Below the pieces are notes generated by a model that saw only the letters and a program-made list of their open reading frames with translations, was not told the origin of the DNA and searched no databases. Both the position numbers and the translations under genes were made by a program. A stretch of 64,000 bases of DNA from Spirometra erinaceieuropaei. Lineage: Eukaryota; Platyhelminthes; Cestoda; Diphyllobothriidea; Diphyllobothriidae. This document shows, piece after piece, positions 1 to 12,239 of this stretch. Location of the stretch: contig CACRXP010000001.1 of NCBI GenBank assembly GCA_902702965.1, forward strand, positions 2,696,257 through 2,760,256, read 5' to 3'. Within the stretch, counting starts at the first letter, position 1. The number at the start of each line of letters is the position of its first letter.

Positions 1-730
1 TCAAACGGGCGAATATTAGAAAAAGGATTCAAAGGCCAAAACTATAATGATGAAAACACGGATCGCCAAGTTTAAAACCGAATACCCTGAGATCGCAATT
101 ACTACAGACTTAATGAACATAAGATTACATTTTAAACATGAACATCTTACATTCCACCAAGTAAGTCAAAATCAGTTTCGAAACTTTCTTAGATAAACGA
201 GAAGTTTAGGGTTGGAGAGAGTCAATGAAATATTTTTTGAAGTCATTCGAAGCATTCTTACTTATTCCTCTTAGTTAAGGGCACCTTTACTAGACCATGA
301 AGCATCATTCGAATCCTGAAAAGTAATATTACCTGTTTGTAAACCTTCATCCATAGTGAACGAACTATTTTGTCATGAAAAAGCACGCGATTTTTCCACT
401 CTTATCGATTTTTCTTTCTCCCTTACTTATCCGCCACGTTCTCCTCGTCAGTTTTTTTGTATATTTCTCTCATGCCTTCTCCTGTCCCCACCACCCCTGG
501 TCAGCATATTTACCGGGGAGTCTGTATTGCGAACGTTGTGTAGCACATCCCTTCGGACACTTGATCAATGAATTTAACTTCTGAGGTGTTGATACTAGCG
601 CTGGTGCCGGGGAACTATGATAGACAGATGTTAGGAAACCGAACTGGATAAGGCAATGCACTTTTGCGTCGGTCTTATTCAAGCAAATGTTATTTTGCAG
701 ACCGTATATATTCTTTGGTAGGGGACGCTC
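1..730. other. No recognised gene
   Basis: AT-rich sequence. Short overlapping open frames on both strands at 350-750 have no recognisable domain. Confidence 0.5.
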
Positions 731-734
731 ACCG

Positions 735-1010
735 ATCGTCCGTACGGAACTCACCCATTCCGTTGTGCCTTACAGGCTCTCTCTCGAGCCCAACCAGCAG
801 CCGCAAAGCGGCGCATGATATAGGCAAAATGGTATTACCGACAAAGACAAGGGAGGCTGGAATGGCCATTTTTGGCTTATTAGCCGTCGTCAGCCAGTCC
901 TACCCAACCCCGAAGTGTGGAACACTCGAGGCTCGAACTCGCGACCTGTTAGTTAGAAGTCCACGCCTCGAAGCAACGCAAATGAAAACACACACTCTAT
1001 CATTTGGATA
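735..1010 (-). repeat. SINE-like repeat with tRNA-Arg-like head
   Basis: On the minus strand the region around 1000-905 resembles a tRNA: a degenerate A box (GCTTCGAGGCGTGG), an anticodon-loop-like ACTTCTAAC (TCT, arginine) and a B box GAGTTCGAGCC. It is followed by a body containing GCCGTC/GACGGC and a region ending near CTCGAGAGAG at about 780. This is the layout of a tRNA-derived SINE. A fragment of the same body appears at 57462-57522. It lies just upstream of the PLE remnant at 1140. Confidence 0.55.
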
Positions 1011-1139
1011 TGACAACAGCGGGCGTCCAACTACGATAGCAGAATTTACCGTCCTTAAATTGTGTATGCAACATGTTTGAAACCAGGACAACTGCGTAAT
1101 CTGCTACAGATATGCACAAAGAATGTATAGTTCTCGTTC

Positions 1140-2110
1140 AATGGGCTGTTGTATCGACAGATCGACGGGTGTACATATCGGCTGCCCACTGAGGCCAATC
1201 CTAGCGGAAATTATCATGTCGAACCTGGAGCGAAAATTAGGCTGGAACTTGAAGCAAACCGAATTCTACAGATGATATGTGGACGACGCTTTTGTCACAG
1301 TCAAACGCCAGAGAGACGGGAATTACTTCTTATGGCTAGGAATAAGATACGTTCAAAGATCCAATCTACGATCGAGAATGAGAACGGCGACAATGCGTTT
1401 CTTAAGCGTTCTTGTACGTAGGCGGGCAGGCGGTTCCATTCAGGGATCAGTCTCTCGAAAAACTGTCTGGAAAGAACAGTGCGTTCGCCTTCCCAGATTC
1501 ATTCCAGTTCATGAAAATCGAAACCCGGTTTTGTGCCTGTTCAACAGAGTCATCAGAACCTGTCCTTCAGAGAAGACCGATGAGGAGATCAGTTTCCTGA
1601 AGTACGCTTTTGTTGGAAACGGGTATCCAGAGGAGTTCGCCGATGATTATCGCCGTGTGAGATACGAAACTTCGGCGGAAATGTTCGGGCTAATAAACCA
1701 GAGAGCATCTACTTGCATTTAAGTGCATCAAACTCGATCAAGTGACGACTTCGTCGCACGTCTGAACGGACATGCGCTGCGTCAGATGCGCTGTTCATAA
1801 GCACCACAGCGGCTATTCTAGTTCTACCAGTTAAAGACGCCATGCCTATGCGAGCCATATCAAGCTGCATCTATGAATTTACATGCAGTTGTGGATGCGA
1901 ATACACTGGGTTCACGCAAAAGCAGTTGGCAAGTCAGCCAGTCAGCCATATGCCAAAATGGCTGCTGGGAGCGAAAAATAAAGTATTCAAGATTTTTATT
2001 ACGAACCACCTGACGAATATTGGTCATGCGTGGACCCAGAGGATGCATCCAAAGTCTTACTTAGGGCGACGATAGGGCGTCTCCTGCGTTTTGCAGAAGC
2101 TGCTGCAATA
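1140..2110 (+). mobile_element. Penelope-like retroelement remnant (RT plus GIY-YIG)
   Basis: Frame fragments follow PLE order. At 1150-1260 the translation gives IGCPLRPILAEIIMSNLE (RT motif B region). At 1278-1290 comes YVDDAFV, the RT catalytic motif, in another frame. Then follow GGSIQGSVSRKTVWKEQ and FLKYAFVGNGYPEEFADD, typical of the PLE RT thumb. At 1862-2060 comes a CSCGCEYTGFTQ stretch that is a degraded GIY-YIG endonuclease core (normally Y-I-G). At least two frameshifts and several stops separate the pieces, so it is a dead copy. It belongs to the same PLE subgroup as the copy at 50.5-51.1 kb. Confidence 0.75.
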
Positions 2111-2400
2111 CGGAGGAGAAAGCCAGAATTAGGCAAGCAGCTGGATCACGTGATCAACTTCGCTTTGCAACGGTAAGGGTTGATCGTAGCAATAACCACA
2201 TCACCTATCTAGTCCCCCCACTCCCACCCCCTAAACGACTGACTACCGTTCCGTATTAAGCGGTCGTGATCCTGCTTGATGCGTTTTGACTGTAGCCTAA
2301 ACTCACTCGTTTAGATAACTTTTCTTCCACTCACCCTGACTATCCGCAAGTCAGATCAGAATTCCGTCTTTTCATATTGAAGTAACTGTGAAAAACTCAG

Positions 2401-2481
2401 CGCCTCGGTGGGATTCGAACCCACGCAGTAAGGGGAAGGCTTTAGCGCAGCCAACGCCCTAACCACCTGAGCTACGAGGCC
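2401..2481 (-). repeat. tRNA-like sequence, copy 1
   Basis: About 81 bp. It has a consensus A box (TAGCTCAGGTGG) and B box (GGTTCGAATCC), a 5-bp T stem (GTGGG/CCCAC) and 6 of 7 acceptor pairs (GCCTCG/CGAGGC). The anticodon arm is irregular: a 4-bp stem with loop GCGCTAA would give anticodon GCT, but the position before it is C rather than the near-universal T. I treat it as a repeat-borne tRNA relic, not a functional tRNA gene. Confidence 0.65.
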
Positions 2482-2840
2482 CCGCCGGACGACGCGAGTT
2501 TAATCACATTTGGGTCAAGTTACCCGCCCAACCTACTGCAACGTCTGGAATCCACCAAATTTGATATAGTAAGTTGACTGTCCAAGCAGGATTTCTTAAG
2601 TAATTCACCTAGAATCCACCAGATGACTACCAGTTGGGTCAATAGGAATTATTCAAAATCTGCCAAAATATCAATGAATTACGCGAGGCTGGTAGTCATC
2701 TGGTGGATTCTAGGTGAATTACTTAGGAAATCCTGCTTGGGCAGTCAACTTACTGTATTAAATTTGGTGGATTCCAGACGTTGCAGTAGGTTGGGCGGGT
2801 AACTTGACCCAAATGCGATTAAACTCGCGTCGTCCGGCGG

Positions 2841-2921
2841 GGTCTCGTAGCTCAGGTAGTTAGAGCGTTGGCTGCGCTAAAGCCTTCCCCTTATTGCGTT
2901 GGTTCTAATCCCACCGAGGCG
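2841..2921 (+). repeat. tRNA-like sequence, copy 2
   Basis: Inverted partner of copy 1. The A box is intact but the B box has decayed to GGTTCTAATCC and one T-stem pair is lost (GTTGG against CCCAC). Confidence 0.6.
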
Positions 2922-2989
2922 CCGAGTTTTTCAGAGTTGGGTCAGTATGAATTATTCGAAATCTGCCAAAATATCAATGAATTCCGTTT

Positions 2990-5900
2990 TTTTACTTGTC
3001 AGGTATTATCCCCGAAGTTCGTCCGCTAATTGAAGAGTTAATCTTATTTAATGTGTAATCTCTGTACGTAGTAGGGAAAGTAGTCGCAAAATTTTATGGT
3101 ATCATTGAATTCTGTCTGTTTTGGTACCTTTTCACTGCTCAAATTTATTTCAGGAAAAACAATTGTTAAATTGCTTGTTAAATGACATCCGCAAAGTTGG
3201 GTTTCCCGGTAGGTTTATGTGGACTAGTAAGAATTTAAATAATTCGCGTATATAAACTTGGTCTTAATTGGACAAACACGAACTTAATAAGTTGGCTTTT
3301 TAACAGTAGAAGAATAGAAAAGAGTATAATAGAAAACGTGAGCCGTTCGTTCGATACAAGTTGCCTCAGTCTTTGTTGATTTTTCAATGCATAATCTTTT
3401 CAGGCGCGGACGATCGTACTGACTGCAGGCTAGTTGGTGTGAATGTTGCCCATTATCATTTTGGTACAAACTCGATTCAAACAAACATGGAAATAATTGA
3501 CGAAATATCAGGCCAAGGATAGAGGGGAGACACAACACGCTGTGGAACTTATAGCATGCATTTCTTCGACGAAATTCATCCTTTTCTGGGCATGAGCAGC
3601 AGTAAAATAAACACCGTTTGCAAAATGTAAACCCATCTCTTCCAAAATCAATGTCAAGAACGAATTTAATTTTCATTTCGCTAAGTAACTGTCACCTTTC
3701 GCTTTGGCTAATTAATTTATTTCTATTACTTAGTGGCTTTTAATTCAGTAGTAGCATTGATTAAGGTCTCTTCACGCAGAAAATTCCAGCGAGGCTCGTG
3801 TACTATGGACTCGCAGTCTACACCCTTTAGGCTGACTCATCAAAATCCCGGGACGATTGGTCTGCTTGTCAAAATTGGGCTCACCAGTCTGTCGCGTTTC
3901 CGCCTGCCCGCCCTGCTTGTTGGCTATCTTCGGAACGTTTTCATCTAAATCAGTCGGACCGTGAAGTGACCTGAGAGCTAAAGCAATTTGTTCGAACAGT
4001 GATTATCTTTGTTGTCCACAAGTTTATGGCCAAGTGTGGCCACTGGGGGGTTGAATCACAGCTTTCGAAAATCCTCTGCAGGATAACCGACCTCCGAGGG
4101 AAACAGAGAGGATCTTGCTACTTGAGATAAACCCACGGCGTGTACTTTCTGGACTATGTCGTTGTGTTGTTCACTAACGCTGCCTCGGCCTATACGCCTT
4201 GTTTCACCCTACTGCTGGCGTAAAGGTAGAGAGTGAATTAGATTGCGCAAATCTCTACCCGCAATGCGCTCGATCAACCAATCCGGAGTCGTATTGTGCA
4301 TGCCAAGTGCGTTCAAGTGCTTCATCTGCTACCCACCCCAAGAGTTTATTGCGGCTGGACTGCCGTACGTCTCGCTGGTCAGTTCGACTAATAAATGACC
4401 TGCTTACCAAGAGTTAAAGAACATAAAAAGGATAGATGAATCAGGTTGTGAATAAAGCGTATAGCTGGTGGATGCATGGTGGCAATAGTTGGATATACAG
4501 CCCATTCAAACGAAGGAGTCCCCATCTGCGTTATTACTGCACTTTAGGGCATCAAATCGCACAGATCTGCTAAGTTGACATTTAGGAATTGATAAAACCT
4601 CTGGTTTTCCTAAAATAACCTTTGTGCTAGCAGGTTGATTACCACGGTTAGCGTCGGACATAACACAAAGTTGCGAATTCGGCTAAATCTGTTTATTAAA
4701 ACTCTCGCGGGTAAATTACTATCCATTCAATGAAAAAGTCGCTCAGATGCGTCACCAGAGTCTAGGATATGTATTAGCATAGGAAATTGCACGAATATAT
4801 TCCAACGTCCATTTTCGCTAAAATTTGCTGATATTTTACTTCATATAATTACGTAAACACAAGTTCTTCACAAGAAAAGAACACTTTATTGAAGGAAGTG
4901 GATGAGCGAACAAAATTCTCAACGTTAAAGGCGTCCAGAAATTCTCTCCTCAGTTTCCGTTTTCAGATTTCATGAGGCAGTTCACGTACTGTACATTGTC
5001 GACAAACTAGCTTCATGGCAGTCCTGGTACAACCACAGTAAAAAAATCCGTGTTCACGAAATCCATAATTCTCAGCTGGCTTAGTTAAAGGATCTACATC
5101 CTCCACGGTAGGACCATGCTATACAAATGAGGAGTGAATTAATCAACGCGGCGGGATCCAACTTACAGCTGTTAAATCAAGCAGTGGATTTTGAGATACC
5201 ACTTGCAGCATTATGTGTGCTTTTTAATCGTCTGCGTTTAAGTGCTGAACTGTTTGGAAATCAGAAGTAGACCAGGGCAAGCAATATCTGGTAGTACCGT
5301 TAGTAGTAGATGTAAGTGAAAGATTGAAACGAGCAAGTATTCTGTTTGTTGTCCGAAGAATAGAAATGAGGACTAATTTTCTTACTGACCCCATCCTTGC
5401 TTTATAGCTGAAAGCTCTTAGAAAAGTATACAGGAAATTTTATTGGCCAATTTCGATTCCAGCGTAAGGTTATCTTGCCATTACCTTGTTTCAAGGTAAA
5501 CGCCGAACCTCTCTCCTGAAAGTCATTTGTACCGTGTCTGAAAGCTTTTTACTAATGCTTTTGCGAAAGTAGAATTAGAAAACGAGTTATGATTTGTCAA
5601 CCACCGGGTTTCTCTTCGACAGTTACTCACCTCAGCACATTGAGGCATAAGAAAAGTTCCTTTCAGCCAACCCTGTGTATCAAGTTAGCCAGATAAACTT
5701 TCCCGAGTCTTCTACTCAAAGTCCTTCATGAGACAACTTCTTTTGTCTTAACGGTGCCTCAAATTAGTCATACTGTCTCAGAACCATTAGAGGGGTCTGG
5801 ATGAATGTGTCGAGGGCATTAACACAAATCGTTACTTCGCGCCATTATTCATAGTCATGTCAGAGTTTAAAAGCAGATAGGTGAAACTCTGCTTTGCTTT

Positions 5901-6660
5901 GGGAGGGAAGACAGAGATTTACCAGGCAAACAGTCGACAAATGACATATTTTAAAAGGTGCTTCATGAAAAAATGTTTAAACACTGCGGTGGGGGGGACG
6001 TTAATGCCCGTAAACTATTGCATTAGTTTAGCGGTTATTGGTGCTCTGCAATTCCTTTAACTGTCGGTATAGTCAACCGTTTGATATTTGTGTACTACTA
6101 ACTGCCTGTTGACAGCTTGTGAATATTACCCGGTTGCTCCGCGGTAGCTGATTGATTTTAACATGAATATTCATACCAAACATTCTGGTCGATCTTAAGA
6201 AGCCCTGTTCTGGGAAATTTATTCCAAGTTTGTGCATTTATTTCTTCCGAAATTAAACAGGGTACCCTTTGACTCATCTCAGTCTACACCGAAAATATTT
6301 CTCTGTGGTCCTTTTTTTCCCCGAGGGCACTTTTTGAGGTTTATTTATTCTAAAGAACTGCATGACTGATATAAGGTTGTCTGTCATTTTTAGGATGTAA
6401 TGTCGCTATTAAGGTGTGCTTTGGTCGGTGGATATCTAATAAGAATCATAGTTTTGAATGGTTTTGAAAAGTGGATACTAATTGTGCAAACGCGGCGCAC
6501 GTCGTTATCCAGCCTGTCAAGAATGGAATAAACCCGCTCTCTAGGAGTGTGCATAGGTTTACATGGTTTTGTTATTAGTTCAGACAGTCCACATGAAATG
6601 CTAGCCAATTTACATATCAGGGCCGTCAACAGTCCTATTGGTCCACAGGCTTAAGAAATT
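2990..6660. other. No recognised gene
   Basis: AT-rich intergenic sequence. An open frame of 130 codons at 3284-3676 (minus) is cysteine- and arginine-rich without a known motif pattern, and I do not call it a gene. Confidence 0.45.
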
Positions 6661-6959
6661 GTAAACTGCATGTTTCCTCAGGAGAGCTCATATTTTTACG
6701 GTTGTCTCAATAATAAGCGAAAGTTCTTTGGGAACTCAAATCAGCAAAGTCGTAAACGCAAGACTAAATGTCCTCCTCCACCGACATCCACCCTTGGCAG
6801 TCACGTTTCCCCGACTTGGTGGCAATCACGCCCAAAGAACATAAATCTTTCTCTCTCCCTCCCGTCATCTAGACGGGCAAGAGCGTCTACAAGGCCACCA
6901 GTCAGTTCTGAGGTCGATAATCCAACCTTCTTGAACAATTATGTCCCCGAGAAGCCAAA

Positions 6960-7183
6960 CCGGAAGATGCGTGTCAGACAACGCGTACTTCACCCCCACC
7001 CCCTCGCCCCGCCCATATAACCACCACCCTAGATTTCGCTAGTCTCTCCAGTGAACCAATCAGCTGCTAGCTTCGTCTGCACCAGTCGCGTTCAAGCAGG
7101 GGTGGTGGAGTGCGCGACGTGCATCCGCGGTGAATGCTTTCAGAGGGGAAAGTTGCTTTCGTTAATCGATTTTCGTAACGCTG
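6960..7183 (+). promoter_or_regulatory. Possible promoter and non-coding first exon
   Basis: A GC-rich island in AT-rich surroundings holds a C-rich block with CCCCGCCC (GC-box-like) immediately before a TATA-like CATATAA at 7014-7020. A transcript starting about 25-30 bp later would run to CTG|GTGAGTTTAAG at 7183/7184, a strong splice donor. The only ATG in that stretch (7134) closes after 14 codons, so the exon would be 5' UTR. No downstream coding exon could be identified. Confidence 0.3.
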
Positions 7184-7189
7184 GTGAGT

Positions 7190-8320
7190 TTAAGGTCAAA
7201 AAAGCAATGCACTAGAAAACCACAAAAATAAGCTCATAGATAGTCCAGGTTATTTGTGAACAAGCAGGGGGAATTGACAGGGGTATAGGGGTGTTCCTGG
7301 TCAAATAATTGTAAGGTTGTTGTAGGAAACAACTGAAATCCTTTTTAACCGTGCGCAGTATTTGTACCTTCTTAATCCAAAGTCCGGGACTTTTGACTCG
7401 ACAGAAAGCTATTGATCAGAATGTTTAGTTATGATAAACTTCAGTTGTATGCAGAGCCTCGGGCAGACAAAGCAAATTTACAACCCTAATTTGGTCTGCT
7501 TGTCAGTTTTTTCGGTCAAGTACAATGGGGTCTACTAGAACACGCTCTTTCGGGTCGATAAATTCTTTAGGAATTATGAGAAGATAAAGGCATTCAGATC
7601 CCAGATGGGAACCCATTTAGGTGGGCATACGGATAATTTAACGTCGGTAAACGAACTTTAAGTCTTACTTATAGGATTTCTGGGTTGTTAACAGTCTTCT
7701 CAGATAGACCATTAAAAGCGATAAACACCACTTGTAATTAAAACTTGGGCAACTACTGTTAGAAACCACACTTCACAAGGTTTGTCCGCAAAACTGCTTT
7801 AACTGTCAGACATAAAACACCAAGTAAACGTGATCCTAACGCAAAGAACACAACTGTTAATGAAAAATATTCTTCTGAATTGGAAATGATAATTTTAAAT
7901 GATAACTCAAAGAGCTTTACCCATCTCAGCTTAATTCCCCAAAAGCCTGCATGGAGATTCATTTTTGATCTTTCATCCAGTTCCCAGCCCGAACTTCTCA
8001 TAGGAAGTGGAATTTATCCTTTCAGATAGAGGACACTGGAGGATGTAGTTTTTAACCGCTGAGCTGCACACTGAAAGATCAGCATCCTTCATATAAAGTT
8101 TTCAGAAAAACAAAAGTTTGTGCTAAGTAAATTCTAGTCGAAGGTCTGTGATATAAATTGCTTAAATCTTGGAAGCCGGCAAAGTGACTCCCCCAGACTA
8201 AAACGGACGCTCACACGAGGATATCAAAAAAGAGAGATTGAAAAAAGTTCTTATATGACAGATGGAGTCCAAAATGTCTCGATGCGTTGACGTCTTTGGT
8301 TGTGAATATTCCATAGACAG
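7190..8320. other. No recognised gene
   Basis: AT-rich sequence without recognisable coding, RNA or repeat features. It would be the start of the intron if the 7014 promoter is real. Confidence 0.4.
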
Positions 8321-8327
8321 ATAGAAA

Positions 8328-8463
8328 TATGATGAAGATAGAAGGCTCGTCGGAAAAAATTGAGTTGTACTCGTGAATTTTCGAGCTGGTGACAACAGGC
8401 CGTTGCCAGAACTTTTAGGAGTACAAGTCAATTTTTTCCGGCGAGCCTTCTATTTTCATCATA
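8328..8463. repeat. Short palindromic (MITE-like) element
   Basis: Two 45-bp arms (8328-8372 and 8419-8463) are inverted copies with about three mismatches, around a 46-bp spacer. No coding sequence lies inside. A non-autonomous foldback or MITE-like insertion is the simplest reading. Confidence 0.6.
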
Positions 8464-8479
8464 TTATCTCGGAATGCAC

Positions 8480-10530
8480 ATTACCTCAGCTATTCAAGAT
8501 AGAAATCTATTTAGCAAACTAGACATCAGGGTGACAATAAACTTAAATTCCGCTGATTTTTAATAAAGTCAAACCTACCTACTGAAAAAATGACTGAGAT
8601 TCCAAGCTAGCGAAGACTTACGAAATCGGCTGGTAACCTACGTTGTATTCCGCGTGGAGTATAGTGATCGTACACTTTGCCTACGGTTGTTACAGTGGCG
8701 TAATACGGCCCTGATAAAAATTCCGACAACAAACTCCTTTAATAATATGCCAAAAGTATTATCGGTCAAAGGTTCTAGCGTGCGCACAAATCCCTCCCAT
8801 ATTATCCTTCAGGCTGGCGTTGTTTAGATGAGAAAGCACTTTGATCACCTCCCCCTTTAAAAACACATAAAAATCCTTAAAAAGTCTGCAGTTAATTGAG
8901 ACATTTAATAGCTTTCAAAAATTCGTGAAATCGAACGATGAATACAGTCTCGATTAAGGTAGATATGGACATCCCAGCCTCCCTTTTCTTTGCCAGGACT
9001 CATTTCAGCACGTATTCCCGGTCACTATGTGACTGCCTGCAAGGGTCTCAGGGCACGACGGGACGAACATGTTCCTTTGCCCTTTCAGTGAACGCACTTC
9101 CAATATTAATTAATTAACATTTTCGCTTGTTGATCCTGCTGGCACCGTTATCGTAGACGTTATAAACGGCACTGAACAGCGATGTCGGAGTGGTGCTGAC
9201 GTTTGCCGCGTCCATGGAATACAGTTCGGTCTCTGCGTCCATTTCAGGAGTGGGGGTGCTTATATTTCGGTCTAACCGCAGTAGAAAACCATAACTTGAA
9301 AATCCTCAATGTTTTAGCCCTTCTGGACTACGTATGATCTTTTCGCAACTTTCTGGGGTACTTCGGCCAGTCTCCTTTATCTTCACGTTTCACCTTGCCG
9401 CTTTATCAAAAGTGAGACTATGCTCCCCAGCAAGAACAGTTTTGCTGGTCGGTTTTAGGTGCTCTAGCACTTAGATTGTTTGTTAGTGAGTGTTGTGAAT
9501 ACATGATCGGCCGGATCGAAGTTAGCCTAGTCCAACCAGTAAACACCTCATTACGGATGATAGTCAAAACTGCAACTCTCACTCACCCTTAAACGGCCGT
9601 TTTCAGGCGTCAGGCCATCCCTTAGGATACGTGTCACCGGCCAGCTTCTGCATCTCGATGCGCAGTTCCCTTACTCCGATTTATTGCCTAGCGGGCTGCG
9701 GGCATGGGCGGACAGGGTGTTCAACCACATTTCCTTTTTGCCTGGCCCATGTTCAGGCTATTCTTTCGGTTCCGTCTTCCTGAATTCCATGGTCCAGTCC
9801 CTGTACCGCCGCCTCTGCTCCTGTGAAGAGTCGAAGTTCAGATCCCCTCCACCACAAAGATATACATCACTGACGAGTTCTGGTATGAGAGGCACAGTTG
9901 TGTACTTGTGCTCTTCGAGATGTGTGACTAAGCTCCGAACTTCGCTGAGAGTAAACTATAGACCAAAATTTCAAGTTAAGTTACCTTTACCCTAGGCCTA
10001 ATAGCATTTTTGCTGAGTGCTCAATTGGAGGCTTATAGGATAGCTGGACCGTCGCAACGGAGAAGGCCCATAATTGCTCCACAGCTGGGACGCAGAAACA
10101 ACTTGCGCATAAATTAGCTTCTGGTAAGGCAGGCTTGTGCTGAATCCTTTGACATCCACTGCGTTCTGAGGAGTTAAGAAAACCAGCATGATACTTTGAT
10201 TATTGTAAGCAGTTGGTCTAAATGTTTTACACACTGCCGGTCCTCCACTCCACGTGTACCAGGAGTCATTTGGAAGGCTGCTCCGTCTCCTGCATAAGTG
10301 AAAGTGCGATAAATACCACGGTACTCAGGAGTTACTGCAGCATGAGACTCAGTCCTGGTAAGGATCGAGTTACCACGCCGGCTGGTAACCATCATAGTCA
10401 TGACTGATAACTCGTCATGATAAATTCAGTAGTGTCAAGTCCACCTTAGCGAGGAATAGGCAGCCTTTTTGTGAGGATGGATTTCCCAATATCGACCTAC
10501 CTCCTCCTTCCCTGTCTTATGCACCGGCAA
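8480..10530. other. No recognised gene
   Basis: Mixed sequence. Open frames at 9684-9995 (plus) and 10174-10401 (minus) have no recognisable domains. Confidence 0.4.
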
Positions 10531-10544
10531 CTTTTCCGAATGAA

Positions 10545-10880
10545 GCCAACCAGGAGAGGACTAGGCTGAGCGGCTGAGGTGTTGTAAAGTTACCTCCCTG
10601 CGAGCGCCACACATGGGCTCAAACCCCACAGGGGTGACCAAGGTCTCACTTACAAGGGGCCATTATAGTATGCCTCCGTGAAGGAGGCGGCGTTATGTCC
10701 TCTGTTAGTAGCCCTCGAAGCCCCAAACACCCCTCGTTACTTTAACGCTAGGGCAGGATTGGGGGCACACCTTTGTCGCGCAGGACAGAGTCTGCGCGAG
10801 GTCCGAACGATCGTCGTGCAGGCATATGGCACACGCGCGGTAGCGCCTGCATATGAGCTCGAAAGCCTACAGTGAAGCCC
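10545..10880 (+). repeat. GC-rich repeat with tRNA-like head
   Basis: The start has an A-box-like GGCTGAGCGGCTGAGG and, 50 bp later, a B-box-like GGGCTCAAACCCC, as in leucine/serine tRNA-type heads. A GC-rich body follows to about 10880, where AT-rich DNA resumes. The body contains a 65-codon open frame (10678-10875) with alanine/leucine-rich composition. No second copy is visible in this window, so the SINE call is tentative. Confidence 0.35.
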
Positions 10881-10884
10881 TTTA

Positions 10885-11535
10885 AACTGCTTGTCCTTCG
10901 CTTAAATTTTGGAATAAACTAATCTGCTTTGCGTGGAATGCTGGACTTTGAAAGTAACCTTTGACCAGTATGACACATGGCGAAACGTACGTTACACAGA
11001 ACTTTTGCGCCTATGCTGAGTAAACGTTGCGGCCTAGTTATCGTATTTACTGCCGGACAATTCATGTGAAATATTTGTGTCCGCGCGTGAAACCTGCGAA
11101 ACTACTTTACTAACCTGAAATAAGAACAGAAAGACTGAAAAAAACCGGCTATCTAGACGGAAGTCGAAAAAATTTCTCCAATCACTCCTGGCACATTAGC
11201 GGACTACTACGCTGTGGTGTGTTTATTGCCAGTCTAGCAGCATTACTTGTCAAAATGACAAGCCTGCACTCGTGTGGTAGTAAGTTAAATCTTTAAGTTT
11301 TATACATGAAGAAGGAGTGTCGTTCGGTCTTAGGACTTTCTAATTTTGAGATTCTTCAAGACCGTGGAAGGTACAATTGTCAGCATCGCATCAGCATATT
11401 TATCAATGCTGATTATAAAGCGAACAACGTGATCCCTATCTATTACAAAATTTCATAAGCTCTACAGGTCAAATCATTAACAACTTATAAAAGTGCAGGA
11501 TTTCCTTAAATGGAAAGTATGTAGTTTGTACTTTG
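10885..11535. other. No recognised gene
   Basis: AT-rich sequence; nothing identified. Confidence 0.4.
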
Positions 11536-11540
11536 GAAAA

Positions 11541-11940
11541 CCAGAACGCAAGTGCCACGGCAGGTCGGGTGCAAAATTATTCGGGAATCGAGAAAGTTGT
11601 TAAAACAGAAACATACTCTTTCCACAAGAAAAAAATTGAGAAAAATGTAATGTTCTATCAAATGCTTACGAGGGCGAATATTTTTATGCATGTTTTCTAT
11701 TTGAATTTATAAGGGCATCGGAGATCAATGTCAATACTCAATGCTACTTAAGCAGCCTATTTTTAAGGGATGCAGTTTAAGCTAGCAGATAGTAAGAGGC
11801 TCGTTCGAAAGCCGGCATTCTGAAGTGACTAGAGTATCCTACTGTTATGCAACACGATAATTAATATGATAATCCTACTAAAGTAATCCTCTTGAATTAA
11901 AAGCACATTTCAGAATTTCAGTCAACATCTCATGGTATAG
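11541..11940 (+). repeat. Solo half-copy of the 20-kb palindromic element
   Basis: The sequence from CCAGAACGCAAGTGCC onward follows the right half of the element at 20539-20960, including CAGGTCGGGT, AAAATTATTCGGGAAT, and TTTTTATGCATGTTTT, and ends near AGTCAACATCTCATG. It is strongly diverged, with indels, so it is an old copy. Confidence 0.6.
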
Positions 11941-12239
11941 CATACCTACTATAAAATGAAATAAGTCAGATAAGATAAGGCCAAAAATCTTTGCAAACCA
12001 GTCAAAACAAGGAGGGGTTTCACAAATTTTGGGGTCAGCCGCATCCAACCAGAAATGACCGTTACATGTCTACGCATTAGCAGGTATAATCAAAACCTAC
12101 GTGCATCACTGAAAATAGCTCCCAAATCGTTTTGTTTCTACTTAATTAAATGGTCAGTGATGGTAGGTTGGCGAAGCCGTCGTGGGGTTGGCACATAAGG
12201 AGGTTGTACGTCTTCACAGTCGTGGTTCAGCATCGTGAT

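Larger units (their letters stand above)
2397..2925. repeat. Foldback element with tRNA-like ends
   Basis: A near-perfect inverted repeat: arms at 2397-2633 and 2689-2925 (about 237 bp each) around a 55-bp loop. Each arm ends on the outside with a tRNA-like sequence and continues inward with the same body sequence. It could be two opposing copies of one tRNA-derived repeat, or a true foldback unit. The loop sequence (GTTGGGTCAATA... motif) recurs next to the tRNA-like copies at 58.4 and 61.7 kb. Confidence 0.8.

Noticed and set aside
2401..2481. Functional tRNA gene
   Set aside because: The anticodon arm is irregular, position 33 is not T, and the same unit recurs with deletions inside repeats.
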